Under the pieces are notes generated by a model, which did no database searches, was not told the origin of the DNA, and worked only from the letters and a program-made list of their open reading frames with translations. From Caballeronia terrestris (GTDB lineage: Bacteria > Pseudomonadota > Gammaproteobacteria > Burkholderiales > Burkholderiaceae): 64,000 bases of DNA. This document shows positions 44,051 to 52,560 of this stretch, piece by piece. The DNA is taken from contig NZ_FCOL02000003.1 in assembly GCF_001544515.1 (NCBI RefSeq), positions 186,001 to 250,000 of the forward strand, given 5' to 3'. A program made the position numbers and the translations under genes. Within the stretch, counting starts at the first letter, position 1; each line of letters opens with the position of its first letter.

Positions 44051-45907
44051 ATGAATTCGCCGCTATCCGGCCAGGCCGGCCGTGTCGCCGCTGAAGGCGC
44101 AACCGTCCGTGCGCGCGGACGCCTGAGGCTTCTCGGATTGCAGGCACTCGTCGCTATATGCTGCGCGGCTTGCGGCGGAGGCGGCGGCGACGGCACGACG
44201 ACAACCACCAGCATGGCTCCGGGCGGCAACGGCAGCAGCGCGGGCGGCTCGTCCGGAAGCGGTTCTGGCGCGAATTCGGGGAGCGGCTCGGGCTCAAATA
44301 TGGGCGATGCGAGCGACGGCGGCAGCGGCAGCGGCAGCGGCACAAATGGGGGAAACAACGCAGGCGGTAACACCGGCAGCGGGACCACCACCGCAAAAAC
44401 CTATCCCACCGACGTTCTCATGCATCACAACGATCTCGCCCGCACCGGCCAGATGCTCGCCGAGACGACTCTGACCTTATCGAACGTGAACGTGGCGACA
44501 TTCGGCAAGCTGCGCATGGTCCCCGCCGACGGCAAGGTAAACGCCCAGCCGCTCTACGTGACGAACCTCGCGACCGGCGGGGCGGCGCACAACGTCGTCT
44601 ACGTCGCGACCGAACATGGCAGTCTCTACGCCTACGACGCCGACACCGGCGCGCAACTCTGGAAAATCACGCTGCTCGGCGCCGGCGAGACCTCGACCAC
44701 CACCGGCTGCCCCGACTTCACGCCGGAAATCGGCATCACGTCGACACCGGTCATCGACCGCACGCGCGGCCCGAACGGCGCGCTCTACGCGGTCGCGATG
44801 AGCACCGACGGCAACGGCGCCGCCCATCACCGCTTCCACGCGATCGACCTCGCGACCGGCGCCGAGCTCTTCGGCGGCCCGACTGAGATCGCCGCGAGCT
44901 ATCCGGGCAACGGCAGCAACAGCGTGAACGGCGTGATCCATTTCGAGCCGGACCTGCACACCGAACGCGCGGCGCTCACGCTCGTCGGTGGCATCGTCTA
45001 CATGGGCTGGACCGCGCACTGCATGAGCGGCCCGTACACCGGCTGGGTGATGGCCTACAGCGCCGACACGCTCAGGCAGACCGGCACGCTCAACGTTACG
45101 CCGAACGGCTCGCAGGGCTCGATCTGGATGGCCGGCTCGGGCATGGCATCCGATGGCGCCTCGCTCTGGCTGATCGACGGCAACGGCTCGTTCACGCCGA
45201 CGCTCAACGCACAAGGCTTTCCCGTCGACGGCAATCTCGGCAACACGTTCATGAAGCTGTCGCTCGCGCCGAGCCTCGCCGTCACCGACTACTTCGCGAC
45301 GATGAACAACGTCACGCAGGCCGCGAACGACGAGGATTTCGGCTCCGGCGGGCCGCTCCTTCTGCCCGACCAGACGATGGCCGACGGCACGGTCAAGCGG
45401 CTCGCGGTCGGCGCGGGCAAGGACAACAAGATCTACGTCGTCGATCGCGACGCGATGGGCAAGTACAACCCGAATGCGAACGGCAACTGGCAGACGCTGA
45501 CGGGCACGCTCGCGGGCGGGATCTGGGGTTCGGCGGCGTATTACAACGGCGTCGTGTACTACGGCGGACTGAACGACAGCCTGAAGGCACTGCCCGTCAC
45601 CAACGCGCGCCTTGCGACGAGCGCCGCCACGCGCACCGCGACCACCTTCCCCTACCCCGGAACGACACCCGCAATCTCCGCAAATGGCGCGGAGAATGGC
45701 ATCGTGTGGGCGCTGGAAAACGGCGCGACCGGCGCGCTGCACGCATACGACGCGAGCAACCTCGGGCGCGAGCTGTACAACAGCAATCAGTCGGGCGCGC
45801 GCGACCAGTGGGGTCCGGGCAACAAGTTCATCACACCGATGATCACGCAGGGCAAGGTGTTCGTGGGGACGCAGACGGGGGTGGTGGTGTTTGGGCTGCT
45901 GCGATAG
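44051..45907 (+). CDS. Putative lipoprotein with PQQ-like beta-propeller
   Basis: 618 aa. A hydrophobic N-terminal segment ends AICCAACGG, a plausible lipobox. A Gly/Ser/Asn/Thr-rich linker of over 60 residues follows. The folded domain resembles outer-membrane or quinoprotein beta propellers (VYVATEHGSLYAYDADTGAQLW, and WALENGATGALHAYDASN). Catalytic residues of PQQ alcohol dehydrogenases are not evident, so it may be a binding or assembly protein. ATG at 44051 follows GGAGA. Confidence 0.8.
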   Translation: MNSPLSGQAGRVAAEGATVRARGRLRLLGLQALVAICCAACGGGGGDGTTTTTSMAPGGNGSSAGGSSGSGSGANSGSGSGSNMGDASDGGSGSGSGTNGGNNAGGNTGSGTTTAKTYPTDVLMHHNDLARTGQMLAETTLTLSNVNVATFGKLRMVPADGKVNAQPLYVTNLATGGAAHNVVYVATEHGSLYAYDADTGAQLWKITLLGAGETSTTTGCPDFTPEIGITSTPVIDRTRGPNGALYAVAMSTDGNGAAHHRFHAIDLATGAELFGGPTEIAASYPGNGSNSVNGVIHFEPDLHTERAALTLVGGIVYMGWTAHCMSGPYTGWVMAYSADTLRQTGTLNVTPNGSQGSIWMAGSGMASDGASLWLIDGNGSFTPTLNAQGFPVDGNLGNTFMKLSLAPSLAVTDYFATMNNVTQAANDEDFGSGGPLLLPDQTMADGTVKRLAVGAGKDNKIYVVDRDAMGKYNPNANGNWQTLTGTLAGGIWGSAAYYNGVVYYGGLNDSLKALPVTNARLATSAATRTATTFPYPGTTPAISANGAENGIVWALENGATGALHAYDASNLGRELYNSNQSGARDQWGPGNKFITPMITQGKVFVGTQTGVVVFGLLR

Positions 45908-45923
45908 ATCGCAACGACCCGCG

Positions 45924-46679
45924 TCACGCCCTTACGATCGTCACGCCAGCAGCCGCGATCGGATCGGTGAGTGCGGCGGGCGTATTGCGCTCGACGACGA
46001 TCGTGCTCGCCATCGTGATCTCGCCGATCCGGTACTGCGACGCCGCGTTGAGCTTGTCCGCCGACGCCAGCACAACTGTTTCAGCAGCGTGCGCCGCGAG
46101 GGCGCGCTTCATGTAGGCCTCTTCGAGATCGCCGGTCGACAGGCCCGCGCTTGCGTGCACGCCCGTCACGCCCATGAAGAACAGATCGGCGCGGATGTGT
46201 GACAGCGCTTCGATCGCGGCCGCGCCGACCGTCACGATCGAATGCTTGTACAGCCGCCCGCCGATCACGACGACCTCCACCGACGGATGATCGACCAGTT
46301 CGACCGCGATGCTCGGGCTATGCGTGACGACTGTCGCGCGCAGGTCGCGCGGCAGGTAGCGGGCGAGCTGCACGGCGGTCGTCCCGCCATCGACGATCAC
46401 AACCTGTCCCGGCACGATCATCTCCGCCGCCGCCCTGGCGACCGCGCGCTTCGCGACCGATTCGATCGACTGCCGATGCGCGAAATCCGCCGTCGCGGGC
46501 GACGCGGGCAGCGCGCCGCCGTGCACGCGCTGCAAGAGCCCCTCGGCGGCCATCTCGCGCAAGTCGCGCCGCACGGTGTCCTCCGACACGCCGAATTCCT
46601 CCGCGAGCGTCTTTGCCAGCACCTGGCCGTCGCGTGCAAGCGTATCGAGGATGGCGGTCTTTCTTTGCGAGGTCAGCAT
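45924..46679 (-). CDS. DeoR-family transcriptional repressor
   Basis: A 251-aa regulator. The winged HTH has QVLAKTLAEEFGVSEDTVRRDLREMAAEGLLQRVHGGAL. The DeoRC effector domain resembles an isomerase-like sugar-phosphate binder (VIVDGGTTAVQLARYLP, VVIGGRLY, MGVTGVHASAGLSTGDLEEA). It is divergent from the NudK-like gene across phased TGCACGA repeats and likely represses both. The inducer is probably a phosphorylated sugar. Confidence 0.92.
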   Translation of the reverse strand: MLTSQRKTAILDTLARDGQVLAKTLAEEFGVSEDTVRRDLREMAAEGLLQRVHGGALPASPATADFAHRQSIESVAKRAVARAAAEMIVPGQVVIVDGGTTAVQLARYLPRDLRATVVTHSPSIAVELVDHPSVEVVVIGGRLYKHSIVTVGAAAIEALSHIRADLFFMGVTGVHASAGLSTGDLEEAYMKRALAAHAAETVVLASADKLNAASQYRIGEITMASTIVVERNTPAALTDPIAAAGVTIVRA

Positions 46680-46691
46680 CGGAAATTGTCT

Positions 46692-46728
46692 TGCACGAAA
46701 TTTCTTGTTTTTGCACGAGTCTGCACGA
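46692..46728. promoter_or_regulatory. Phased TGCACGA repeats (candidate DeoR operator)
   Basis: TGCACGA occurs at 46692-46698, 46712-46718 and 46722-46728, starts 20 and 10 bp apart, about one helical turn per unit. The slot at 46702 holds only a degenerate copy (TTCTTGT). Direct repeats on one face of the helix suit a multimeric DeoR-type repressor. Confidence 0.65.
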
Positions 46729-46766
46729 TACCATTAGCTGACGTTTTTTCCAACCGGAGCTGGAAC

Positions 46767-47363
46767 ATGCCGCTGAACACTGCAGAGCGCGTGCGCATCA
46801 TCGATATGGAGACGCTTTCCGACGACTGGTACGTGCTTAAGAAAACCACATTCGAATTCCTGCGCAGCAACAACGTCTGGCAGCGCCAGAGCCGTGAAAC
46901 CTATGACCGAGGCAACGGCGCAACCGCGCTGCTCTTCGATCCGGCGCGCGAAACCGTCGTGCTGACGCGGCAATTCCGGTTGCCCGCGTTCGTTAACGGC
47001 CACGACGGCATGCTGATCGAAGCGCCCGCCGGATTGCTCGACGCGGCATTGCCCGAGGAGCGCGTTCGCGCGGAGCTGGAGGAGGAGACGGGGTATCGCG
47101 TGCGCGACGTGGAGAAGGTGTTCGAGGCGTTCATGAGCCCCGGATCGGTGACGGAGAAACTGTACTTCTTTGTCGCCCACTACGATTCGGCGTCGAAGGT
47201 CGCAGAAGGGGGTGGCGTGGCGTCGGAAGGGGAAGACATCGAGGTGATCGAGTTGCCGCTCGAGCAGGCGCTGGCGATGGTCGCGCGCGGCGAGATCGTC
47301 GATGGCAAGACCATCATGCTGCTGCAGCATCTCGCGTTGCGGCGCGCTTCAACGAGCGCGTAA
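46767..47363 (+). CDS. nudK: NudK-like NUDIX hydrolase
   Basis: 198 aa. Close in layout to E. coli NudK (GDP-mannose pyrophosphatase): REVYDRGNGAT-like RETYDRGNGATALLFD, then IEAPAGLLD, RAELEEETGYRV, FMSPGSVTEKLYFF and EDIEVIELPLEQALAMV. In the NUDIX box the usual Arg before Glu is Ala, as NudK has Lys there, so the box is a variant. It would cleave GDP-mannose or another nucleotide sugar. ATG at 46767 follows CCGGAG. Confidence 0.85.
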   Translation: MPLNTAERVRIIDMETLSDDWYVLKKTTFEFLRSNNVWQRQSRETYDRGNGATALLFDPARETVVLTRQFRLPAFVNGHDGMLIEAPAGLLDAALPEERVRAELEEETGYRVRDVEKVFEAFMSPGSVTEKLYFFVAHYDSASKVAEGGGVASEGEDIEVIELPLEQALAMVARGEIVDGKTIMLLQHLALRRASTSA

Positions 47364-47406
47364 ACGGCAAAACCGCGCGGACGATCACTCGCCGCGCGTT
47401 CCGTAT

Positions 47407-47940
47407 TTAACGCACGAAATAGCCCTTGCCTTGCATGCAGTCGCCGTAAGCGCGCCAGTAGCGCGTCATCGGCGGCTCGGGCGGCGGAAGCGGCGGCATC
47501 TTCATCTCGGCGTAGTGCGCGTCGGAGGCGCCACTCGCCGCGACGGCATCGGATGCGGCGGGCATCGAAGCACCCGCAGCCACAGCCGCCGATGCGCCGC
47601 TCGCCGGCATCGCCATGCTGGCCGGCATCGGCGCGTAAGCGCCTGACGCGCCCGCCGCCGAAGCAGCCAGCGCCCCCGAGGCAACCGGCGGAAGCGGCGG
47701 CTCGACGGGCCGAGGCGGCGCGAACGTGCGCTGTTCGCGCGGCTGATCGCGCGGAGCCATCTGCGGCTCGCGCGCCATGACGACGCGTGTTGTCTGGTTG
47801 GCGTATGCGTAGCAGGCGGCGTTATCGACGGCCTGCTGGCCCGCGGTCTGACTGCGGCCGGGCACGGCGAGCGGTTGCTGTGCGAGCGCGCTGCTACTGG
47901 CGACGAGCAGCGTAATCCCGGCGAAGGTGGAAAGTCTCAT
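47407..47940 (-). CDS. Secreted Ala/Pro/Ser-rich protein
   Basis: 177 aa with a signal peptide (to about residue 20, SSALAQ). The middle is low-complexity Ala/Ser/Gly/Met repeats (PASMAMPASGASAAVAAGASMPA), and a conserved-looking C-terminal tail, PPMTRYWRAYGDCMQGKGYFVR, carries one Cys with another at ACYAY. The tail resembles small Gly-zipper or envelope-associated proteins, but no assignment is made. Confidence 0.65.
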   Translation of the reverse strand: MRLSTFAGITLLVASSSALAQQPLAVPGRSQTAGQQAVDNAACYAYANQTTRVVMAREPQMAPRDQPREQRTFAPPRPVEPPLPPVASGALAASAAGASGAYAPMPASMAMPASGASAAVAAGASMPAASDAVAASGASDAHYAEMKMPPLPPPEPPMTRYWRAYGDCMQGKGYFVR

Positions 47941-48182
47941 TGGCGTGCAAACCCCGAAGCGTTGTTTTTTAATCGTAGCGGCGGTGTCGGCACGTCGCGG
48001 CTCGGCTTGCCGTTCGAGCCCCTTCGATTGCCGCCCGGCCTGAGTCAAGGATACTGATCCTGTAACGCTCGCCACGCCAGAAGCACCGGCTTCTTCCGCC
48101 ATTTTTCGGGTCGAAGGCGCGCAGGGACGCGTTCGTGGAAAGCGCGCTGTGCGCCACGCCACGCTCGGGGTAGAAGAAAAGC

Positions 48183-48407
48183 CTAGCCGCGGCAATCGAC
48201 CCATTGGCGCGCCCAGCGGCTCGAATGACCGAGCGCCTGCTGTTCGTCGTCGAAACAGTCGAGGATGTGGAATTGATAGCGCATCGCTTCGCCCGCGCCG
48301 CTATCGCGTTCGAGCAGGAGGTTGGATGCGAACGATCCGTCAGGCAGACGATGCGCCGACGGGAGAACTTTATAGCCGTTGTAGTTTTGAATTTTCGAGT
48401 TTTGCAT
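48183..48407 (-). CDS. Hypothetical small protein near cspA
   Basis: 74 aa: an acidic/polar chain with YNGYKVLPSAHRLPDGSFASN and a closing helix HSSRWARQWVDCRG. The pattern looks like a conserved small Burkholderia protein. ATG at 48407 was chosen for a compact conserved-looking N-terminus; longer starts run into the neighbouring frame. The function is unknown. Confidence 0.55.
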   Translation of the reverse strand: MQNSKIQNYNGYKVLPSAHRLPDGSFASNLLLERDSGAGEAMRYQFHILDCFDDEQQALGHSSRWARQWVDCRG

Positions 48408-48467
48408 GATGGTGCGAGCGCATGCGCGTGGTCGCGGCAAACGAGCCGGCCAAAGGCGCAACGCTTG

Positions 48468-48686
48468 ATGAGTGACTTGAAAAAGCCGCTTGAAATACGC
48501 AGGAAAGTGCGAGAAAAAACGCTGGAAATGCTGAAGGGGCGCTGCGATGGTGTGCCGTATTTCCGGCAACCGTGGCGGGAGCACAAGAAGCTCCGCGAGG
48601 GTTTCAGCTACTGTCGCGAACCGGCTGGGCCGATTCGCGACGAGCGTTGTATCTACTGCTTACAGCGCGGTATTACAGCGGGGTGA
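48468..48686 (+). CDS. Hypothetical small protein overlapping cspA 3' end
   Basis: 72 aa, basic: [17 protein letters not shown] at the start and a Cys pair in [18 protein letters not shown] that could bind zinc. It overlaps the 3' end of the convergent cspA by 14 bp. Its start has no clear ribosome site, so it is only moderately supported. Confidence 0.45.
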   Translation: MSDLKKPLEIRRKVREKTLEMLKGRCDGVPYFRQPWREHKKLREGFSYCREPAGPIRDERCIYCLQRGITAG

Positions 48687-48876
48687 TGTTCGAAGCTTGC
48701 AGACCCTTCGGGCCTTGCTTGGTTTCGAAGCTGACCTTCTGGTTTTCTGCGAGGGTCTTGAAGCCATCGCTGCGGATTTCGGAGAAATGCGCGAAAAGGT
48801 CGTCACCGCCCTTATCCGGGGTGATGAAGCCAAAGCCTTTGCTGTCGTTGAACCACTTGACGGTACCGGTATCCAT
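48673..48876 (-). CDS. cspA: Cold-shock protein CspA
   Basis: 67 aa, the usual size. RNP1 (KGFGFI) and RNP2 (DLFAHF) nucleic-acid motifs are intact, with GTVKWFND at the N-terminus. It binds single-stranded RNA and DNA and prevents secondary structure. ATG follows AAGGA. A sigma-70 promoter 145-170 bp upstream gives a long 5' leader, as in cold-regulated csp genes. Confidence 0.96.
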   Translation of the reverse strand: MDTGTVKWFNDSKGFGFITPDKGGDDLFAHFSEIRSDGFKTLAENQKVSFETKQGPKGLQASNITPL

Positions 48877-49049
48877 AACGAATCCTTGAAATTAAAAATT
48901 AAGCCATCCCGAACGGAAACCGGCCGGGACGAGGGAAGCATCAAGGAGGAATGAGGACAACAAATACCGCGAGCGGAGGATGATGAACAGCAATCGGACT
49001 TCTTGAATACTTCGACCCAGACATTACGTGGTCTCCGATTGACTGTCAA
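48877..49049 (-). promoter_or_regulatory. cspA promoter and long 5' leader
   Basis: On the minus strand TTGACA (49049-49044) and TAATGT (49026-49021) are separated by 17 bp, a strong sigma-70 pair. A start near 49014 would leave a leader of about 138 nt. Long structured leaders in cspA genes act as thermosensors, which is inferred here. Confidence 0.7.
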
Positions 49050-49990
49050 GCTGTTTCGGTGTTGGGGTCCGTGGCGGCGCGCCATCGATTCAATTGATCG
49101 ACGCTCGTTCCCACCCCTCCGCACACGATCAGCAAGATGTTCCGGGCGTCGCGCAGCTCGGCCTCTTGCGCGTGCGCGAGCGCATCGAGCGCGGCGACGG
49201 ACGCGCCGCACGCGGGCTCCACGACGATCCGGTGCTCGGTCAGCAACTCGAAGCATCCCGCGACCGCCTGCCGGTCCGATACGACGATGCTCGCCACCGG
49301 GCGACGCTTCGCGAGCGCGAGCGCCTCGGCACACACGCTGCGCGCGCCGAGCGACGTCGCGATGCTCGTGATCGCCGGCAATTCGAGGCGCTCATCGGCA
49401 GCCAGCGAGCGAGCGTACGAATCGGCGCCTTCGGTTTCCACGGCGACGATCGGCACGTCCTCCCAGCCGTTGCGGCGCAGGCCCTCAGCCACGCCGCAGA
49501 GCAACCCGCCGCCGCCCACCGACAGCACGACTGCATCCGGCTCGAGTCCCGCGCGCGCGACTTCGTCGATCATGGTCGCGTGGCCTTCCCAGAGGAGCGG
49601 ATCGTCGAAGGGATGGAGGAACGCATCGGCCGATGTGCACGACGCGAGCGCGAAGCGATTCGCTTCGTCCCACGACTTGCCGTGCACGACGACCTCGGCG
49701 TCCTCCATGCCGATCAGGTGCTTCGCGCGCTCGGAGGTCGTCTCCGGCACGACCACGAGCACCGGCACGCCGAGCTTGCGTCCCGCGTAAGCAACGGCGA
49801 GCCCCGCATTCCCACCCGATGACGACACGAACCGCCGCGCCCCGCGCTCCTTGTACACCGCGCACGCGTGGCCAATGCCGCGCGCCTTGAACGAGCCGGT
49901 CGGCTGCATCGCTTCGATCTTCATCCAGACGGATTTGCCGAGGCGCTCGGAGAGTGCGCGTGATTCGACGAGCGGAGTTTCGATGTACAT
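49046..49990 (-). CDS. Serine/threonine dehydratase-like PLP enzyme
   Basis: 314 aa fold type II PLP enzyme. The Schiff-base Lys is in PTGSFKARGIGHA, the phosphate loop is VGGGGLLCGVAEGL, and SSSGGNAGLAVAYAG is the substrate loop. It would deaminate serine or threonine. ATG at 49990 has no good ribosome site. The frame extends to 50113, so the start is uncertain. Confidence 0.88.
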   Translation of the reverse strand: MYIETPLVESRALSERLGKSVWMKIEAMQPTGSFKARGIGHACAVYKERGARRFVSSSGGNAGLAVAYAGRKLGVPVLVVVPETTSERAKHLIGMEDAEVVVHGKSWDEANRFALASCTSADAFLHPFDDPLLWEGHATMIDEVARAGLEPDAVVLSVGGGGLLCGVAEGLRRNGWEDVPIVAVETEGADSYARSLAADERLELPAITSIATSLGARSVCAEALALAKRRPVASIVVSDRQAVAGCFELLTEHRIVVEPACGASVAALDALAHAQEAELRDARNILLIVCGGVGTSVDQLNRWRAATDPNTETA

Positions 49991-50127
49991 GGGAGGAAGA
50001 GGTATCAGCGGGAGGACGATGATTTTACGCCCGGCGTTAGAGGCGCACCGCGTCGAACAACGCAGCGCATTCGGGACCGATCCTTGCTGCCCCAAAATCA
50101 GGCGCACACACAAAAGCGAGGATCACG

Positions 50128-50409
50128 ATGAAGCCCACAACACTGGCGCTCAGCCACATGGCGGCTGTGTTTATCGGCAGCACGATCGCGATCGTCGCGA
50201 ACGCGCAGCAGCCGAACAAGCTCGACAAGGACAGCACGCCCGCCTATCAGGAGCACAACACGACATCGCCCGCGAGCGCGACCGCCGCGCGCAATCAGGC
50301 GCTCAAGACCGATCCGGGCAAGACGTCGTCGGGGAAGGGTCCGGCGCCTGACCGTCCGAACGGACTCGGCATGGATGCGGGCGCGGGCAGCATGAGCAAG
50401 AAGCAGTAA
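50128..50409 (+). CDS. Small secreted hypothetical protein
   Basis: 93 aa with a signal peptide (to about residue 26, IVANAQQ). The rest is hydrophilic and probably disordered (TPAYQEHNTTSPAS, DPGKTSSGKGPAPDRPNGLGM). ATG follows GAGGA. The 4-bp gap to the convergent neighbour is tight. The function is unknown. Confidence 0.6.
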   Translation: MKPTTLALSHMAAVFIGSTIAIVANAQQPNKLDKDSTPAYQEHNTTSPASATAARNQALKTDPGKTSSGKGPAPDRPNGLGMDAGAGSMSKKQ

Positions 50410-50412
50410 CGC

Positions 50413-50907
50413 TTACTCCGGCCGCCACGGCCACGTCGAATAGCGCGAAGGCTGATCTTTTGAATCAGGCGGCGCATCGGCATCGCCCGGCGGCGCTTCG
50501 ACCTCGCTCGGCGGCGCTTCGATCTCTTCTTTCGGCACCTTCGGCAAATTCTCGCCGAACCACGGCACCTCCTGGCGCCGCTCGCTCACATACGCCTCCC
50601 AGCCCTTCGCGTCGCCTGCGAAGAGATCATGCTGGATCGTGTGCGCGAGCAGTTGGCGGTTCAGCGTCTCGTCAAGCAGCGCCTTCGGCCACACGAAGAA
50701 AGCGCCCGTCGCGCGCTTGATGAAATCCTGAGGATGCATTCCGGCATCGACCTGATTAAGGATGTTGAAGCTCACCAGCGCGTCGTCTTTCGCGAGCGCT
50801 TCGCCGATGGTCGCGCGGCTGTCCGCGCATTTCGTCAGGCAGAAGATCGCTTCGAGCACATCGCCGAGGTGGAGAAGCAGAGCGCGTCTTTCGTAGGGAT
50901 CGTCCAT
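50413..50907 (-). CDS. Hypothetical protein with Pro/Glu/Asp-rich tail
   Basis: 164 aa. A compact helical domain (ALLLHLGDVLEAIFCLTKCADSRATIGEAL) is followed by a tail (about residues 125-155) with repeats of IEAPPSEVEAPPGDADAPP. ATG at 50907 follows GAGG. I do not recognise a family. Confidence 0.62.
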   Translation of the reverse strand: MDDPYERRALLLHLGDVLEAIFCLTKCADSRATIGEALAKDDALVSFNILNQVDAGMHPQDFIKRATGAFFVWPKALLDETLNRQLLAHTIQHDLFAGDAKGWEAYVSERRQEVPWFGENLPKVPKEEIEAPPSEVEAPPGDADAPPDSKDQPSRYSTWPWRPE

Positions 50908-51017
50908 TGCGGCCTCAGAGTGATTCACATTGGTTTGCTGCATGCATGCACACATCGTGCCGCAAGCATTCACCGCGTGATTCTATCGAACCCGCTGCGA
51001 CATGCTCTTGTCGTGCT

Positions 51018-51740
51018 CTATCGGCAGAGTCGGTACGGCCCCATGTCGACATGAAAATGCATCCGATGCAGCGCGTTGTAATCGGGGCCGAGCGTCGTGT
51101 TGAACGCGCGGCACGCGCCGTCGTGAAGGCGATGGAGGAACACGGCATCGGACGAGTCGCCGTCCCAGCGCGCGAAGGTGACGCGCCGTCCGCTTTCGAG
51201 GACGAAGCCGCTCAGGTCGATGGCATTCGCGCTCGCATGCTGGCTGCGCGCCCCCTCTTCCTGATTGTTGACGTTGCGGCACGCGAAGCTCCCGACGTGC
51301 TCGATCTTCCGCACGGGCTGGCCGAAGATTTCTTCCGCCGCCGGCTGCAGAGTCTGATGCTCGAACAGCGCCATGCCGACCGCGAGCGGACACGTCGCGA
51401 GAAACGGCCCGCTGTACTGGACATCCGATTGAGTCACGCGGAGCACATCGTTTAGTTCGCAGCCGGCGGGCTTCGATGAATCCGCAATCGGCCGGTACGC
51501 GACGCCCGAGCGATCCAGCGCCGCCATGCAAAGCGCGTGGTCATGCGCGATGCGCCACAGCTTGATCGACGTGAGCGGTCCGCGCGGCTCGCGCACGTCG
51601 AGCGGCGCGAACGGGTTCCACTTGTCCGGCACCGCGACGCGCCCCGAATACATGGCGAAGCCTACGAGCGCCACGCCGACGATCACGATCAAGAACACGA
51701 TCAACAGCAGCCATCCGGCGATGCGTGCGCCCACGTTCAC
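51018..51740 (-). CDS. Extensin-like family protein
   Basis: 240 aa. One N-terminal membrane helix (about 9-31, LLLIVFLIVIVGVALVGFA) precedes an extensin-like C-terminal domain with conserved Cys (CPLAVGM, ACRAFN) and histidines (SQHASANAIDLSGF, HFHVDMG). The fold is related to peptidoglycan-active metalloproteins, so cell-wall binding or cleavage is possible. Confidence 0.82.
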   Translation of the reverse strand: MNVGARIAGWLLLIVFLIVIVGVALVGFAMYSGRVAVPDKWNPFAPLDVREPRGPLTSIKLWRIAHDHALCMAALDRSGVAYRPIADSSKPAGCELNDVLRVTQSDVQYSGPFLATCPLAVGMALFEHQTLQPAAEEIFGQPVRKIEHVGSFACRNVNNQEEGARSQHASANAIDLSGFVLESGRRVTFARWDGDSSDAVFLHRLHDGACRAFNTTLGPDYNALHRMHFHVDMGPYRLCR

Positions 51741-51801
51741 TCCGAAGTCCGCTCAGGACCGCACGAGCGAGCATGACGCGTGCCCGTCAATCTGCTATGC
51801 G

Positions 51802-52197
51802 CTATCCGCGCGGCACGTCCTCGACAACCGCCGCGAGGATCATCGCGCTGGCGTTCAGCGGCGACGGGCGGCACGCACGCGGCCGATAGATCGCATCGCC
51901 GCGTCCGATGCTGCGGCCGCTCAGCGCGCAGGTGCCCGGTTGCCGTGCGATGCTCGCGCGCCAGACTTGATCGCCGTAGCGGCAGGAGCGCGGATCGCAC
52001 CACGCGACCGTCGCCGTGCTCGACGTCGGCCGGTCGATCACGCTCACGCGCACGGCGGCGCTCGTGGGGGCGTCGCAGATCGCGTGTTTGCGTGCGGCGC
52101 TCGAATCGCTGGCACACGCGCCCTTGCCGGCCGACTGCATCGTCAGCCAGCCGACCGTTTGCGACCAGGGATCGATACCGAAGGTTCGTCGTTCCAT
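51802..52197 (-). CDS. DUF3331-family protein
   Basis: 131 aa with the pattern of the Burkholderia family DUF3331: TVAWCDPRSCRYGDQVWRASIARQPGTCALSGRSIGRGDAIYRP. ATG at 52197 follows GAGGTG. The function is unknown; the family has multiplied in Burkholderiaceae. Confidence 0.78.
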   Translation of the reverse strand: MERRTFGIDPWSQTVGWLTMQSAGKGACASDSSAARKHAICDAPTSAAVRVSVIDRPTSSTATVAWCDPRSCRYGDQVWRASIARQPGTCALSGRSIGRGDAIYRPRACRPSPLNASAMILAAVVEDVPRG

Positions 52198-52560
52198 AAG
52201 GCACCTCTTCTCGTCAGATCAGGAGGAACCGGCGCTCAAAGCCAGCACCGGGCGCTGAATTCACGTCGAAAATGAAGCGGCCGCGTCGGAGGCACTCGAT
52301 GCTGCGTGCGGGTCCGGCGGGAGTTACGGAGTAGTTATGTAGTCGATGATACGTAGCGAGAGCACACCTTACATCGTTCGAAAATGGCGCGCCATGATAC
52401 CTACGTATAAATAAACCAAGGATGCCCTTCGATGGGGCTCATCCATAGAGCTGGCGCGGGTTTCGGCCCAACCTGTGCGCTCATTGCGAACCGTGGTATG
52501 CGCATGCCGTCCTGCATATTGGAACGGTAAATGACCTCAAAGATATGACGATTTGCACCG
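52198..52560. other. Intergenic region of 363 bp, less GC-rich
   Basis: No gene is supported; the frame at 52401-52646 overlaps the oxidoreductase and lacks a ribosome site. A 12-bp perfect palindrome ATGGCGCGCCAT lies at 52384-52395. Nothing else stands out. Confidence 0.45.

Noticed and set aside
52384-52395. ATGGCGCGCCAT palindrome
   Set aside because: Short GC-rich palindromes arise often by chance here, and no promoter or gene is clearly tied to it; kept only in the intergenic note.
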